A stretch of DNA of 64,000 bases. It comes from Ohtaekwangia sp036786105. Its GTDB lineage: Bacteria > Bacteroidota > Bacteroidia > Cytophagales > Cyclobacteriaceae. The position numbers and the translations under genes were made by a program. The first letter of the stretch is position 1. Every line of letters starts with the position of its first letter. Under the pieces are notes generated by a model that saw nothing but the letters and a program-made list of their open reading frames with translations, searched no databases and was not told where the DNA came from. The DNA lies in NCBI RefSeq assembly GCF_036786105.1, contig NZ_DAIQRQ010000013.1, positions 1-64,000 on the forward strand. Reading direction: 5' to 3'. This document shows, in pieces, positions 18,812-28,585 of the stretch.

Positions 18812-21800
18812 ATGAGATTATCAACGTTTTTTTGTGCTGCAGTTTTATCGGTCTGCAGTGGTGTCGGAGTGTTTGGGCAGGATTACCGGTTTACACACGT
18901 CAATGCGACTCACGGGCTTTCTCATAATCGGGTTACTGGCATTTGTAAAGACAAAACGGGTTTCTTATGGGTCGCCACGATTTCAGGCCTGAACCGCTAT
19001 GATGGAAACACCGTCAAAGTTTATCGCCATGATCCGAACGATTCAACCTCGCTTTTACATGATGATATAAGAAGTCTTTTTGAAAGCCCCGATGGAAGAA
19101 TGTGCGTTGTCACCTCATCCGGTATTTGTTTTTATAATTCCGGGGATGAAACGTTTTCCTATAGCCCATCACAGCTCCGCGACTCCTTTGGACTTCCAAC
19201 TGAAAATCTGACCAGGATTGTGAAAGACAACGATGGAGAGTACTGGTTCTTACTTTCAGACTCGGGTGTTGTGCGTTATGATCCCGAGCGTAAGCATTCT
19301 TTACATCTCAGGCATAATCCACACGATATTACTACAGTATCATCCAACAACGTTACGGCTATCGTACAGCATCCTGACAAATCCTATTGGTTGTTTCATT
19401 CGAATGGAGTACTTGAAAACCTGGTATTGACAAAGTCCGGCTCCAGGGTTGTTTACAGGGATCGCACGTTTACCCAGGAAATAAACAGCAGCGATTCTCA
19501 CCTGTATGGCAATATGCTGATTGACAGTGATGGCAACCTTTGGATTTACTTCGTCAACCGCCCCTTGGGAGCTTTCTTTTATGATGTAAAGATGAAGAAG
19601 TTGACACATATCCATTCGAGGTCTGCAGGAGCAAGGCTTACCAATGATATTGTCACTGCCATTGTACAGGACAACAGTGGCCAGATTTGGATATCCACTG
19701 ATCACGGTGGAATAAACGTAGTGGATAAAAAGACATTCCGCGTTCGCAATATCCAGCACCACTCGGAAAATGAAAGCAGTCTTTCACAGAACAGCATCAC
19801 TACAATGGTTAAAGACGATGAGGGGATCATCTGGGTAGGCACTTTTAAAAAAGGAGTGAGTTATTACCACGAAAACATCCGGCGGTTTCCGCTATGCAAT
19901 CAATATTCAGAACCTTATGGTCTGCCGTTCGAGGACATCAATCGCCTGGTAGAAGACGATCTGGGTAATTTATGGATTGGTACGAATGGAGGAGGATTAA
20001 TTTATTTTAACCGGCAAAACGGAAAGTTTACAACATACCGCCATGATCCTTTGAATGCAAACAGTTTGAGCAGTGATGTAGTTGTCAGCCTTTTTATTGA
20101 TCATCAAAAGAAACTGTGGATAGGGACTTATTTTGGCGGCCTTAACTGCTTTGACGGAAAGAATTTTACACACTATAAAAACGATCCGGTAAATCCCCAA
20201 AGCCTTTCAGGAACCAGTGTGTGGGAGATACTGGAAGATTCTCAAAAGCGCCTCTGGATCGGCACACTGGACGGAGGCTTGAATTTGTTCGATCGCGAAA
20301 AAAAGGTTTTCAGGCGTATCCTGGGACACGGTGAAACTACATTGTATTGCCCTTATATCTCCGTGCTGATGGAGGATGACGAGAGGAGTGTTTGGGTTGG
20401 AACATCGAATGGTATTTATGTTCTGAAAAAAGGAAGTGAAAATTTTGTTCATTATCACCAGGAAGGAAACAAATCCTCAACATTGATCGACAACAGTATT
20501 CTGTGCATATACCAGGATGCAAGGCGCAGAATCTGGGTGGGAACGCTGGGAGGATTGAGCCTTTTTGATAAAGCCACCGAGACATTCAGGACGTTTACCC
20601 AAAAAGACGGACTTCCGCATAACGCCGTGGTTACGATGCTGGACGACTCATCTGGACACCTTTGGTTCACTACACCCAATGGACTCACGCAGATGATTAT
20701 TACAGAGGCAATGAACCTGACGTTTCGCAATTACTCAGAAGCCGATGGACTTCAGGGCAAGCAGTTCAATGAGAATGCAGCGTTAAGAACGCGGGCCGGT
20801 GAGCTGATTTTTGGTGGTTCCAATGGGTTAAACATTTTCCGTCCGGAGAAAATCAGGCAGAACGATCGAAAGCCCAAGGTAATCATATCTGATTTTCAAT
20901 TATTCAATAAAACTGTACGCCCGCTGGAACACATCGATGGACAAGTAATTCTCAATAAATCTGTTGTTGAACAGCCATCCATTGTATTGCCTTCCGGCAT
21001 GAACGTTTTTTCGATCGAGTTTGCAGTCTTGAATTTTATTCAGCCTGAAAATAATGCGTGCAGGTATAAACTGGAAGGTTTTAATAAGCAGTGGCTGATG
21101 GCAGACAGCAAGTCGCGTAAGGTCACTTTTACTAATCTTGATGCCGGAGATTATGTATTTCGCATTATGGCGGCAAACAATGATGGCGTGTGGAATGAAG
21201 AAGGCGCGTCTTTGAGAATAAAAGTGCTACCGCCTTTCTGGAAGAGCAACACCGCCTTCGTGCTGTACGTGCTGGTTGTCATTGCTCTTTTATTGGTAGT
21301 CCGCAGGATTATCCAGGAGCGTGAAAAAATGAAGTATGCGGTGGAGCAGGAGCGGGAGAAAACACTTCGTGCACGTGAATTGGATAGTATGAAGACAAAG
21401 TTCTTTACAAACGTGAGTCACGAGTTCCGAACTCCGCTTAGCCTGATCCTCTCGCCACTTGAAACGATGATCGCACAGACACGCGATAAAGAACAACGGC
21501 GATATTTTGAACTTATGCGGAGAAACGGTAAGCGCCTTTTGAACCTCGTTAACCAGCTTCTCGATTTTCGAAAGCTGGAAGTATACGATATTAAATTACA
21601 TCCCACGCAGGGCGACATCATAGCGTTGATCCGCGATACCGTTTCTTTCTTTTCAGATCTTTCCGAAAAGAAAGACATACGCCTCCATTTCAGTTCTCCG
21701 GTTACTTCACTGCAAGCCGTTTTTGATCATGATAAACTTGAAAAGATTCTGTTTAATCTTTTATCGAACGCATTTAAATTCACACGGGCCCAAGGGGAAG

Positions 21801-22933
21801 TGTCTGTTTTACTGAAGCTCGTGGAAGAGAACAACGTAAACTTCCTTGAAATTAATGTGAGCGATACCGGGATCGGCATTTCGGCGGAAAAAAAGAAACA
21901 GATATTTGAGCGTTTTTTTCAAAGTGATCTGCCCCGAACCGTGATAAACCAGGGAAGCGGAATAGGACTGTCCATCACGAGGGAGTTTGTTCAGATACAC
22001 GGAGGAACAATCCGGGTGGAGAGTGAACCAGGAAAAGGTTCATGTTTTACCGTAAGAATCCCGTTAAAAGAGATGGGGCATTTGCCGGAATATATTCCCC
22101 AGGAGGTAACTGTTAGTGAGCCGGAAAACGAGGCTACGGCCCGTGAACATGCTGTACTGAGAGATAAACCCGTGGTGCTTTTGGTTGAGGATAATGAAGA
22201 CTTCCGTTTCTATCTCAAAGATAACCTGAAACACGAATATTGTATTGCCGAGGCAGACTCTGGCGAGGAAGGATGGAAAAAAATATTGTCCGATCCACCG
22301 GATATTGTAGTGAGCGATGTGATGATGCCTGGCATAAGCGGGGTTGAACTTTGCGCGAAGCTGAAAGCTCACGAGAAATTTAATCATATCCCGGTTATTC
22401 TGTTAACCGCGCGCGTTGCCGATTCCGATCGCCTGGAAGGAATTGAAAGCGGAGCCGATGATTATATTAACAAGCCTTTTAATTTTCAGATTCTCGAATC
22501 GAGGATGCGCACGCTTATTTCTCAGCGCGAACATTTGAAAAATGCATTGATCAGGAAATTTGGTATACATGTTACCGAACTTGATATTACGTCGCAGGAT
22601 GAACAGTTTATTCAAAACATTGTAGCACTGGTTGAGAAAAACGTTTCCAATGCAGCTTTGAGCGTAGAAGATTTATGGCAGGAGCTCGGGGTGAGTCGTT
22701 CCGTTTTTTATAAGCGAGTGCACGAGCTTACGGGAAAATCGCCGAGGGAATTTATTCGCAATATCAGAATGCAGCATGCCACGCAACTCCTGGAAAAAAG
22801 CCAGCTTACAATTTCGGAAATTGCCTATCGGGTGGGCTTCAATAACCCGCGGTATTTCGCCAAGTATTTCAAGGAGATTTACCAGGTTCTTCCGTCTGAA
22901 TATGCCAGCAGGAAGAGAAAGGTTGATGTATAA
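18812..22933 (+). CDS. Hybrid two-component system regulator (sensor kinase-receiver-AraC fusion)
   Basis: This is a 1373-residue one-protein two-component system. In order it has: a signal peptide; a periplasmic two-propeller sensor built from WIGT-GGL blades (about 25-680); a Y_Y_Y domain (about 725-800); a membrane helix (809-833); a HisKA domain with His870 in VSHEFRTPLS; a HATPase domain (NLLSNAFKFT, DTGIGI, GSGIGLS); a receiver domain with phosphoacceptor Asp1169 in VVSDVMMPG; and a C-terminal AraC DNA-binding domain (SEIAYRVGFNNPRYFAKYFKE). Such HTCS proteins control polysaccharide utilisation loci by binding glycan fragments in the periplasm. The GH74, GH31 and GH74 genes directly downstream are the obvious targets. 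The start at 18812 follows GGGGAA and gives a normal signal peptide; an ATG at 18788 is the alternative. Confidence 0.95.
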   Translation: MRLSTFFCAAVLSVCSGVGVFGQDYRFTHVNATHGLSHNRVTGICKDKTGFLWVATISGLNRYDGNTVKVYRHDPNDSTSLLHDDIRSLFESPDGRMCVVTSSGICFYNSGDETFSYSPSQLRDSFGLPTENLTRIVKDNDGEYWFLLSDSGVVRYDPERKHSLHLRHNPHDITTVSSNNVTAIVQHPDKSYWLFHSNGVLENLVLTKSGSRVVYRDRTFTQEINSSDSHLYGNMLIDSDGNLWIYFVNRPLGAFFYDVKMKKLTHIHSRSAGARLTNDIVTAIVQDNSGQIWISTDHGGINVVDKKTFRVRNIQHHSENESSLSQNSITTMVKDDEGIIWVGTFKKGVSYYHENIRRFPLCNQYSEPYGLPFEDINRLVEDDLGNLWIGTNGGGLIYFNRQNGKFTTYRHDPLNANSLSSDVVVSLFIDHQKKLWIGTYFGGLNCFDGKNFTHYKNDPVNPQSLSGTSVWEILEDSQKRLWIGTLDGGLNLFDREKKVFRRILGHGETTLYCPYISVLMEDDERSVWVGTSNGIYVLKKGSENFVHYHQEGNKSSTLIDNSILCIYQDARRRIWVGTLGGLSLFDKATETFRTFTQKDGLPHNAVVTMLDDSSGHLWFTTPNGLTQMIITEAMNLTFRNYSEADGLQGKQFNENAALRTRAGELIFGGSNGLNIFRPEKIRQNDRKPKVIISDFQLFNKTVRPLEHIDGQVILNKSVVEQPSIVLPSGMNVFSIEFAVLNFIQPENNACRYKLEGFNKQWLMADSKSRKVTFTNLDAGDYVFRIMAANNDGVWNEEGASLRIKVLPPFWKSNTAFVLYVLVVIALLLVVRRIIQEREKMKYAVEQEREKTLRARELDSMKTKFFTNVSHEFRTPLSLILSPLETMIAQTRDKEQRRYFELMRRNGKRLLNLVNQLLDFRKLEVYDIKLHPTQGDIIALIRDTVSFFSDLSEKKDIRLHFSSPVTSLQAVFDHDKLEKILFNLLSNAFKFTRAQGEVSVLLKLVEENNVNFLEINVSDTGIGISAEKKKQIFERFFQSDLPRTVINQGSGIGLSITREFVQIHGGTIRVESEPGKGSCFTVRIPLKEMGHLPEYIPQEVTVSEPENEATAREHAVLRDKPVVLLVEDNEDFRFYLKDNLKHEYCIAEADSGEEGWKKILSDPPDIVVSDVMMPGISGVELCAKLKAHEKFNHIPVILLTARVADSDRLEGIESGADDYINKPFNFQILESRMRTLISQREHLKNALIRKFGIHVTELDITSQDEQFIQNIVALVEKNVSNAALSVEDLWQELGVSRSVFYKRVHELTGKSPREFIRNIRMQHATQLLEKSQLTISEIAYRVGFNNPRYFAKYFKEIYQVLPSEYASRKRKVDV

Positions 22934-23127
22934 ATTGAAGTTTGAGACCGCATCTAAGCTTATAGAAACGGCAATTGATGGGAAATCTTCGTTTTGGAAT
23001 TTGTTTAAAGGACTTCTCCATCACCCATTCTGGACGTTCAATACACATTAAACAAACGTATTCGTTATATTTTGCTGGCCTTTCCGTGGATACACGGATG
23101 ATGTTGAAAACCCATTTGAATCAGAAT

Positions 23128-25572
23128 ATGCGCACAATTTTTACGACTACCTTCAAGATCCTTGTAGCGACTTTACTTTTTTTAATTTCTGTACGGGAAG
23201 GAAGATCCCAGACGGAAACTTACGTTTCGAAAAATGCACCCATTGGTGGTGGCGGATTTGTGACAGGTATCATTACCCATCCAACCTCTGGCGACCGGTA
23301 TTGCCGCACGGATGTAGGCGGAGCCTACCGCTGGGATGCAGCGAACAAGAAATGGATTCAGTTGCTCGACTGGCTCAACGAATCTGAAAATGGATTTATT
23401 GGCGTGGAAGCTTTAGCGCTCGATCCCCAGAATGCCAATAATGTGTACATGCTTTGTGGTACTTCCTATATCAACAACGGGAGAACAGCGATATTGAAAT
23501 CCACCGACAAAGGAAATACATTTACCTATACGGATGTTACTGCCAAATTTAAAGCCCACGGAAATGGAAGCGGACGCGGCAACGGAGAACGCCTTGTCGT
23601 AGATCCTAAAAACAGCAACATACTATTCTGCGGCACCCGGGCCAACGGATTGTGGAAGAGTACCGATGCCGGTGTTACCTGGAACCAGGCATGGAGTGAC
23701 GTGACAACCACTCCCAATGGCAACGGGATATGCTTTGTGCTCTTTGATCCTTCGGGAAATGTGGTAAGCGGAGCCAGCCAAACTATTTACATAGGTGTTT
23801 CCCGCACCGGTAGCAGCAATATTTACAAAAGCACAGACGGTGGTGCGACCTTTACCGACATTACTGCCACTACCGATTTTATGCCGCACCGGGTAGCTCT
23901 GCAGGGAACTACTATGTATGTTACATATTCAGATAATGAGGGGCCATCATCCACGGATGGATATGGAAAACTATACAAGCTTAACACCGCTACAGGAACA
24001 TGGACAAACATAACCCCGGGTGCAAATGTTACACCGGCGCAAGGGCGCGATTATCCTTATGGAGGTATAAGTATAGACCCTGCAAATGCCAACCGCATAG
24101 TAGTCTCTACCTGCGGTATGTACTGGAACAACCAATTCGGTACTGGCTGGGGAGACTTTATTTTTCTCAGTACCGATGGCGGATCTACCTGGACACTTAA
24201 AAACGGAAAGAACGCTACCTATGACAATAACGGCATGGCCTGGACGGACGGTGGTGCGGTTAACTGGATGGACTGTATTGAGTTTGATCAGTCCAGTCCC
24301 AACAAAGTAAGAGTAATAGGAGGCGGCGGAATATATACCTGTTCGGATATAACTGCTGCAAATCCTTCCTGGAAATATGATGTGATCGGAATTGAAGAGA
24401 CAGCATTCCTGGACGGCATAAGCATTCCCGGAGGGCCGCTTATTTCTTCCTTTGGAGATGTAACAGGTTTCGTACATGAGCCGCTCACTTCTTACCCGAA
24501 AAAAAGACTTTCTCCTTCAGATGGAAATAACCAAAGCATTGCCTACGCCGGGAGTAACACAAGCCGGGTAGTAAGGGCTTCTAATGGCGGAAGTGTTATT
24601 TACTATTCGAATGATAAAGGCGCATCATGGACAGGTGTAGCCACCAATAAGGGAACAGATGGAAGAGTTTCCATCAGTGCAGACGGAGGCACGATACTGT
24701 ACTGTCCCAGAAGCTCGACAACAACCTACTATACCACTAACAACGGAGGAAGCTGGTCGGGCTGTTCAGGTGTATCGCTGGGAGACGCCATTCCGGTAGC
24801 CGACCCGGTGAATCCGAATTATTTTTATATCTATCATCCCAACACCGGACAAATGCTAAGAAGCTCCGACAAAGGAATAAGTTTCTCAGCAGCAGGTACA
24901 CCAGGCGTAACAACGTTGTTTCATCCCTGGGTGGCAACTTTGATACGCACCGTGCCGGGTTTGGAAGGACACGTTTGGGTGCCTCTTGGCGACAACGGAT
25001 TAAAATATTCTACTGATCATGGAGAGAATTATACAACTGTTTCCAATGTAACCTACTGCAAAGCGATTGGAATCGGAAAGGCAATGTCAGGCTCCGGCTA
25101 CCCGACTGTTTTCATCTGGGGTACGGTGTCAGGCGTCACAGGTCTTTTCAGATCAACGGACAAGGGTGCTACATGGCTCCGGCTGAATGATGATGCACAT
25201 GAATTTGCAGGTGTATCATTTCTGATTGGAGATATGAATGTTGACGGAAGAGTATATGTAGGTACAGGTGCCGGAAGAGGTGTAGTTTACTGGGAACCTG
25301 CAAATACAGAACCAGTAACCGGTGTCCTCAATGAAAAGACACAGGGATTCCAGATGTATCCCAATCCTACAACGTCAACAATCATAATTCCCAATGCAAG
25401 CACATTGCGCCGCGTAACGATTCTTGATGCGCAAGGTAAACCGATCAGTACTGTTGGTATTCAGGGTGATAGTGCAATTGTATCTTTGAAGGATCTGCCC
25501 GCCGGAATCTATCTGATTGAATTGGTGGATCACCGGGGCATTACAACGATCAGAAGGGCAGTTAAGAAATAA
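23128..25572 (+). CDS. GH74 xyloglucanase with T9SS sorting domain
   Basis: This is an 815-residue secreted endo-xyloglucanase of family GH74. After a signal peptide (to about GRSQ, residue 28) it starts the tandem seven-bladed propellers with GGGGFVTGIITHPTSGDRYCRTD. The acidic residues at the positions known to be catalytic in GH74 are Asp62 (RTDVGGAYRWD) and Asp429 (ETAFLDGISIPGG). Many BNR-type blades (STDKGNTF, STDGGSTW, SSDKGISF) follow. The last 75 residues, from MYPNPTTSTIIIPN to GIYLIELVD, form a type A T9SS sorting domain, so it is exported to the cell surface or medium. It follows the hybrid regulator by 194 bp. The ATG at 23128 was chosen for the signal peptide; ATGs at 23098/23101 would add a few residues. 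Confidence 0.9.
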   Translation: MRTIFTTTFKILVATLLFLISVREGRSQTETYVSKNAPIGGGGFVTGIITHPTSGDRYCRTDVGGAYRWDAANKKWIQLLDWLNESENGFIGVEALALDPQNANNVYMLCGTSYINNGRTAILKSTDKGNTFTYTDVTAKFKAHGNGSGRGNGERLVVDPKNSNILFCGTRANGLWKSTDAGVTWNQAWSDVTTTPNGNGICFVLFDPSGNVVSGASQTIYIGVSRTGSSNIYKSTDGGATFTDITATTDFMPHRVALQGTTMYVTYSDNEGPSSTDGYGKLYKLNTATGTWTNITPGANVTPAQGRDYPYGGISIDPANANRIVVSTCGMYWNNQFGTGWGDFIFLSTDGGSTWTLKNGKNATYDNNGMAWTDGGAVNWMDCIEFDQSSPNKVRVIGGGGIYTCSDITAANPSWKYDVIGIEETAFLDGISIPGGPLISSFGDVTGFVHEPLTSYPKKRLSPSDGNNQSIAYAGSNTSRVVRASNGGSVIYYSNDKGASWTGVATNKGTDGRVSISADGGTILYCPRSSTTTYYTTNNGGSWSGCSGVSLGDAIPVADPVNPNYFYIYHPNTGQMLRSSDKGISFSAAGTPGVTTLFHPWVATLIRTVPGLEGHVWVPLGDNGLKYSTDHGENYTTVSNVTYCKAIGIGKAMSGSGYPTVFIWGTVSGVTGLFRSTDKGATWLRLNDDAHEFAGVSFLIGDMNVDGRVYVGTGAGRGVVYWEPANTEPVTGVLNEKTQGFQMYPNPTTSTIIIPNASTLRRVTILDAQGKPISTVGIQGDSAIVSLKDLPAGIYLIELVDHRGITTIRRAVKK

Positions 25573-25711
25573 CTTTTTTGCGTTAGACCGGATAGCGCCA
25601 CAGTAGAGAGTGCGCCTAAAGAGCAAGTGTTCATCCCTTGCAAGGGAAAGGTTTGTGAAAAAGTATGCTACTTTGGTATTTTACTTCAAAGCCTGCTTTA
25701 TATTTTATAGC

Positions 25712-28111
25712 ATGAAACAGATTTACCATGTCACCGCGATGCTGCTATCATTATTTGTCATTGGATGCACATCTAAAAATTATGAACAAACAGAATTGGG
25801 GGTAAAAACCCGCATTGATTCTACCGTTGTAGAGATACAATTTATTACTCCGAAAATTGTTCGCGTGCTGAAATATCCACTCGACTCAGCAATCCATAAA
25901 ACAAGCCTGTCGGTTATAAAGAAACCTGAAACTGTAGATTTTAAGATAGCGGAAGATGGACATACTGTATCCGTGGCAAGTGATGCTATTAAAGTACTGG
26001 TTGATATCAAAACAGGAAGTATATCGTACAGTAAGCCGGATGGCAGCACGCTGTTACAGGAGAAGGCCGGCACATCTGCTTTTAAACCGTTCAACGATGC
26101 GGGAAGTTCAACCTACTCGGTAAGTCAGACTTTTACGTTGGAACGAGACGAAGCCATTTACGGATTGGGAATATTGCAGAACGGTAAGATGTCTCAACGA
26201 AATCAAAACGTTAAAATGATTCAGGCTAACACCTGGGACTATATTCCCTTTTTTCAATCTGCGAAAGGATATGGACTCTTTTGGGATAACTATTCTCCCA
26301 CAACTTTTTCGGATGATTCAACCGGTACGCAGTTCTATTCTGAAGTAGGTAATTGCATTGATTATTATTTGATGTATGGAGAAAATGCCGATGGCGTTAT
26401 TGCCCGCATGCGTGAGTTAACAGGTAGTGCTCCCATGTTTCCACTGTGGACCTACGGATTCTGGCAAAGCAGAGAACGCTATAAAAGCCAGAAAGAAATT
26501 GTAGACGTGGTAAAAAAATACCGTGCATTACAGGTGCCGCTTGATGGCATCATACAGGATTGGCAATACTGGGGAGATAACTATCACTGGAACGCGATGG
26601 AGTTTTTGAACGAAGAATTTCCAAAGCCACAACAGATGGTGGATGAAATACATCGTCAGAATGCACACATCATTATATCCATCTGGTCTTCATTCGGGCC
26701 AAAGACCCGGCAATACGAAGAGCTGAAGGCGAAGGGTATGTTGCTCGATTTCCTTACCTGGCCGCTATCTGCAAAAGATGTGTGGCCACCCGACATGAAT
26801 TTTCCTTCCGGTGTGCGGCCGTATGACCCTTACAATCCGGAAGCACGTGACATCTATTGGAAGTATCTCAATACCGGATTGTTCTCTATGGGAATGGATG
26901 GCTGGTGGATGGATTCGACAGAGCCCGATCACATGGAATTCAAACCGGAAGATCTCGATCTTAAAACACACCTCGGATCGTTCAGAAAAGTACGCAATGC
27001 CTATCCGCTCATGACGGTGGGAGGGGTGTACGAGCACCAGCGAAAAGTTACTGCCGATAAGCGAGTATTTATACTCACGCGCTCTGCCTTCGCAGGACAA
27101 CAACGCTTCGGTTCCAACACCTGGTCTGGCGATATAGTGGCTTCCTGGAAAGCACTGGCAAACCAGATACCTGCAGGTCTTAATTTTTCGCTGTGCGGTA
27201 TTCCTTACTGGAACTGCGACTTAGGCGGTTTTTTCCTGTGGGAGTTTGACAAAAAACTCGATGACGCCGAATATCGTGAGCTATATACGCGATGGCTTGA
27301 GTTCGGTACGTTTTGTCCAATGATGCGTTCTCATGGCGCAGACGCACCACGTGAAATATACCAGTTTGGAAAGAAGGGCGATAAGGTATACGATGCCATT
27401 GAAAAATTTATCAATCTTCGCTATAGCCTGCTTCCTTATAGCTACTCTACCGCATGGCAAGTTACCCATGAACATTCCAGCATGATGCGAGCATTGGTAA
27501 TGGACTTTGCATCAGATCGCAAGACGCATAACATCAATGACCAGTTTATGTTTGGAAAATCGTTGATGATTGCCCCCGTTACCACTCCCATGTATTTTAA
27601 GGAAGTAATACAAAAAACTGATACAGTAAAGGTAGAAGACTTCTCCCGGACAGGCTCGGAAAAAGTTTATTTGCCATCAGGAACGAGCTGGTTCGATTTC
27701 TGGACAAATGAAAAGCATAACGGCGGTGATAGCGTTGAGAAGAATGTTCCTCTTGATATTATTCCGGTCTATGTAAAGAGTGGTTCCATTATACCGTTTG
27801 GTCCGAAAGTGCAATACGCTACGGAGAAGGATTGGACTACTCTTGATATTCGTGTCTATACAGGGCAAGATGGTTCATTCACACTCTATGAAGATGAAAA
27901 CGATAATTACAACTACGAGCAGGGTGCATACTCCCTGATCAACTTCACATGGGATGACAAGAACAGAAAACTCGTGATCGATAAACGTGAAGGAAAATTT
28001 GACGGAATGTTGGTAAACCGCTCATTCCAGATCATTGTAATTGACGGACAGGGCAATCCGGTTTTAAAGAAAGTTGATTACTCAGGTGAGAGAATCATAT
28101 TGGAGTTGTAA
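25712..28111 (+). CDS. GH31 alpha-xylosidase lipoprotein
   Basis: This is a 799-residue family GH31 enzyme. The N-terminus MKQIYHVTAMLLSLFVIGC is a lipoprotein signal with a clear lipobox (VIGC), so it is membrane-anchored, probably facing the periplasm. The nucleophile is Asp401 in GWWMDSTEPD and the acid/base is Asp474 in NTWSGDIVASW. The segment FPLWTYGFWQSRERYKSQ resembles the alpha-xylosidase subgroup, which removes alpha-xylose from the non-reducing end of xyloglucan oligosaccharides. That fits its position between two GH74 xyloglucanase genes, although an alpha-glucosidase activity cannot be excluded. The frame is open from 25610, but the ATG at 25712 fits the lipobox. A strong terminator follows at 28175. 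Confidence 0.9.
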   Translation: MKQIYHVTAMLLSLFVIGCTSKNYEQTELGVKTRIDSTVVEIQFITPKIVRVLKYPLDSAIHKTSLSVIKKPETVDFKIAEDGHTVSVASDAIKVLVDIKTGSISYSKPDGSTLLQEKAGTSAFKPFNDAGSSTYSVSQTFTLERDEAIYGLGILQNGKMSQRNQNVKMIQANTWDYIPFFQSAKGYGLFWDNYSPTTFSDDSTGTQFYSEVGNCIDYYLMYGENADGVIARMRELTGSAPMFPLWTYGFWQSRERYKSQKEIVDVVKKYRALQVPLDGIIQDWQYWGDNYHWNAMEFLNEEFPKPQQMVDEIHRQNAHIIISIWSSFGPKTRQYEELKAKGMLLDFLTWPLSAKDVWPPDMNFPSGVRPYDPYNPEARDIYWKYLNTGLFSMGMDGWWMDSTEPDHMEFKPEDLDLKTHLGSFRKVRNAYPLMTVGGVYEHQRKVTADKRVFILTRSAFAGQQRFGSNTWSGDIVASWKALANQIPAGLNFSLCGIPYWNCDLGGFFLWEFDKKLDDAEYRELYTRWLEFGTFCPMMRSHGADAPREIYQFGKKGDKVYDAIEKFINLRYSLLPYSYSTAWQVTHEHSSMMRALVMDFASDRKTHNINDQFMFGKSLMIAPVTTPMYFKEVIQKTDTVKVEDFSRTGSEKVYLPSGTSWFDFWTNEKHNGGDSVEKNVPLDIIPVYVKSGSIIPFGPKVQYATEKDWTTLDIRVYTGQDGSFTLYEDENDNYNYEQGAYSLINFTWDDKNRKLVIDKREGKFDGMLVNRSFQIIVIDGQGNPVLKKVDYSGERIILEL

Positions 28112-28174
28112 CAGTACCAATCATTTCATTTGAGATCAGTTGCCGCTTCTGTGGCCTACACGAGAATATTTAGA

Positions 28175-28231
28175 AGCAGAAAACCAATTGTGTCGCCAGC
28201 GGCGCAACTGGTATTTCTGCTTTTCTCTTTT
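28175..28231 (+). terminator. Strong terminator hairpin after the GH31 gene
   Basis: A long imperfect hairpin has AGCAGAAA (from 28175) pairing with TTTCTGCT (to 28221). The inner arms ACCAATTG and CAACTGGT and a GC-rich tip CGCC-AGC-GGCG complete it, followed by TTTCTCTTTTTC. It ends the GH31 transcript 63 bp after the stop. Confidence 0.8.
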
Positions 28232-28585
28232 TCATACATCCTGACAAACACATCGAGGTACAAAAAGTGACGAAACAACCATAGCAGGTAACGTATAACG
28301 TCACAACCTTTAACTCTGAACGCCTCTGTTCTCCATTTTGCACCTGCTGTAAATTCCTGAACAGGGTATAAAATGTCCTGAATGTGTAATTCCACGTCCA
28401 TATCATCAGGTCTGTAGCCTTTGTGGACTCCTGATACTATTAATCAGGACGTATTGATTTTTTGATCTCTATATTTTTATTCTGCAATCGATTACGAATG
28501 CCTTTGCAATCCGTTGCGCCTGAAATGGCGGCAGGCAAAGAAGAAATCAAAAAACAATTATTCACCTTAAACATTAAATGCACCT
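28232..28585. other. Intergenic region before the second GH74 gene
   Basis: These 354 bp hold no gene I can support. A minus-strand frame of 81 codons (28156-28401) crosses it but overlaps the terminator and matches nothing I recognise. The promoter of the next GH74 gene must lie here, so it is probably transcribed separately from the GH31 gene. Confidence 0.45.

Noticed and set aside
25635..25646. 12-bp palindrome CCCTTGCAAGGG upstream of the GH31 gene
   Set aside because: Not repeated upstream of the GH74 genes, so it is not supported as an HTCS operator.
28156..28401. Minus-strand open frame of 81 codons
   Set aside because: Its 3' part is the GH31 terminator hairpin; no ribosome-binding site and no recognised motif.
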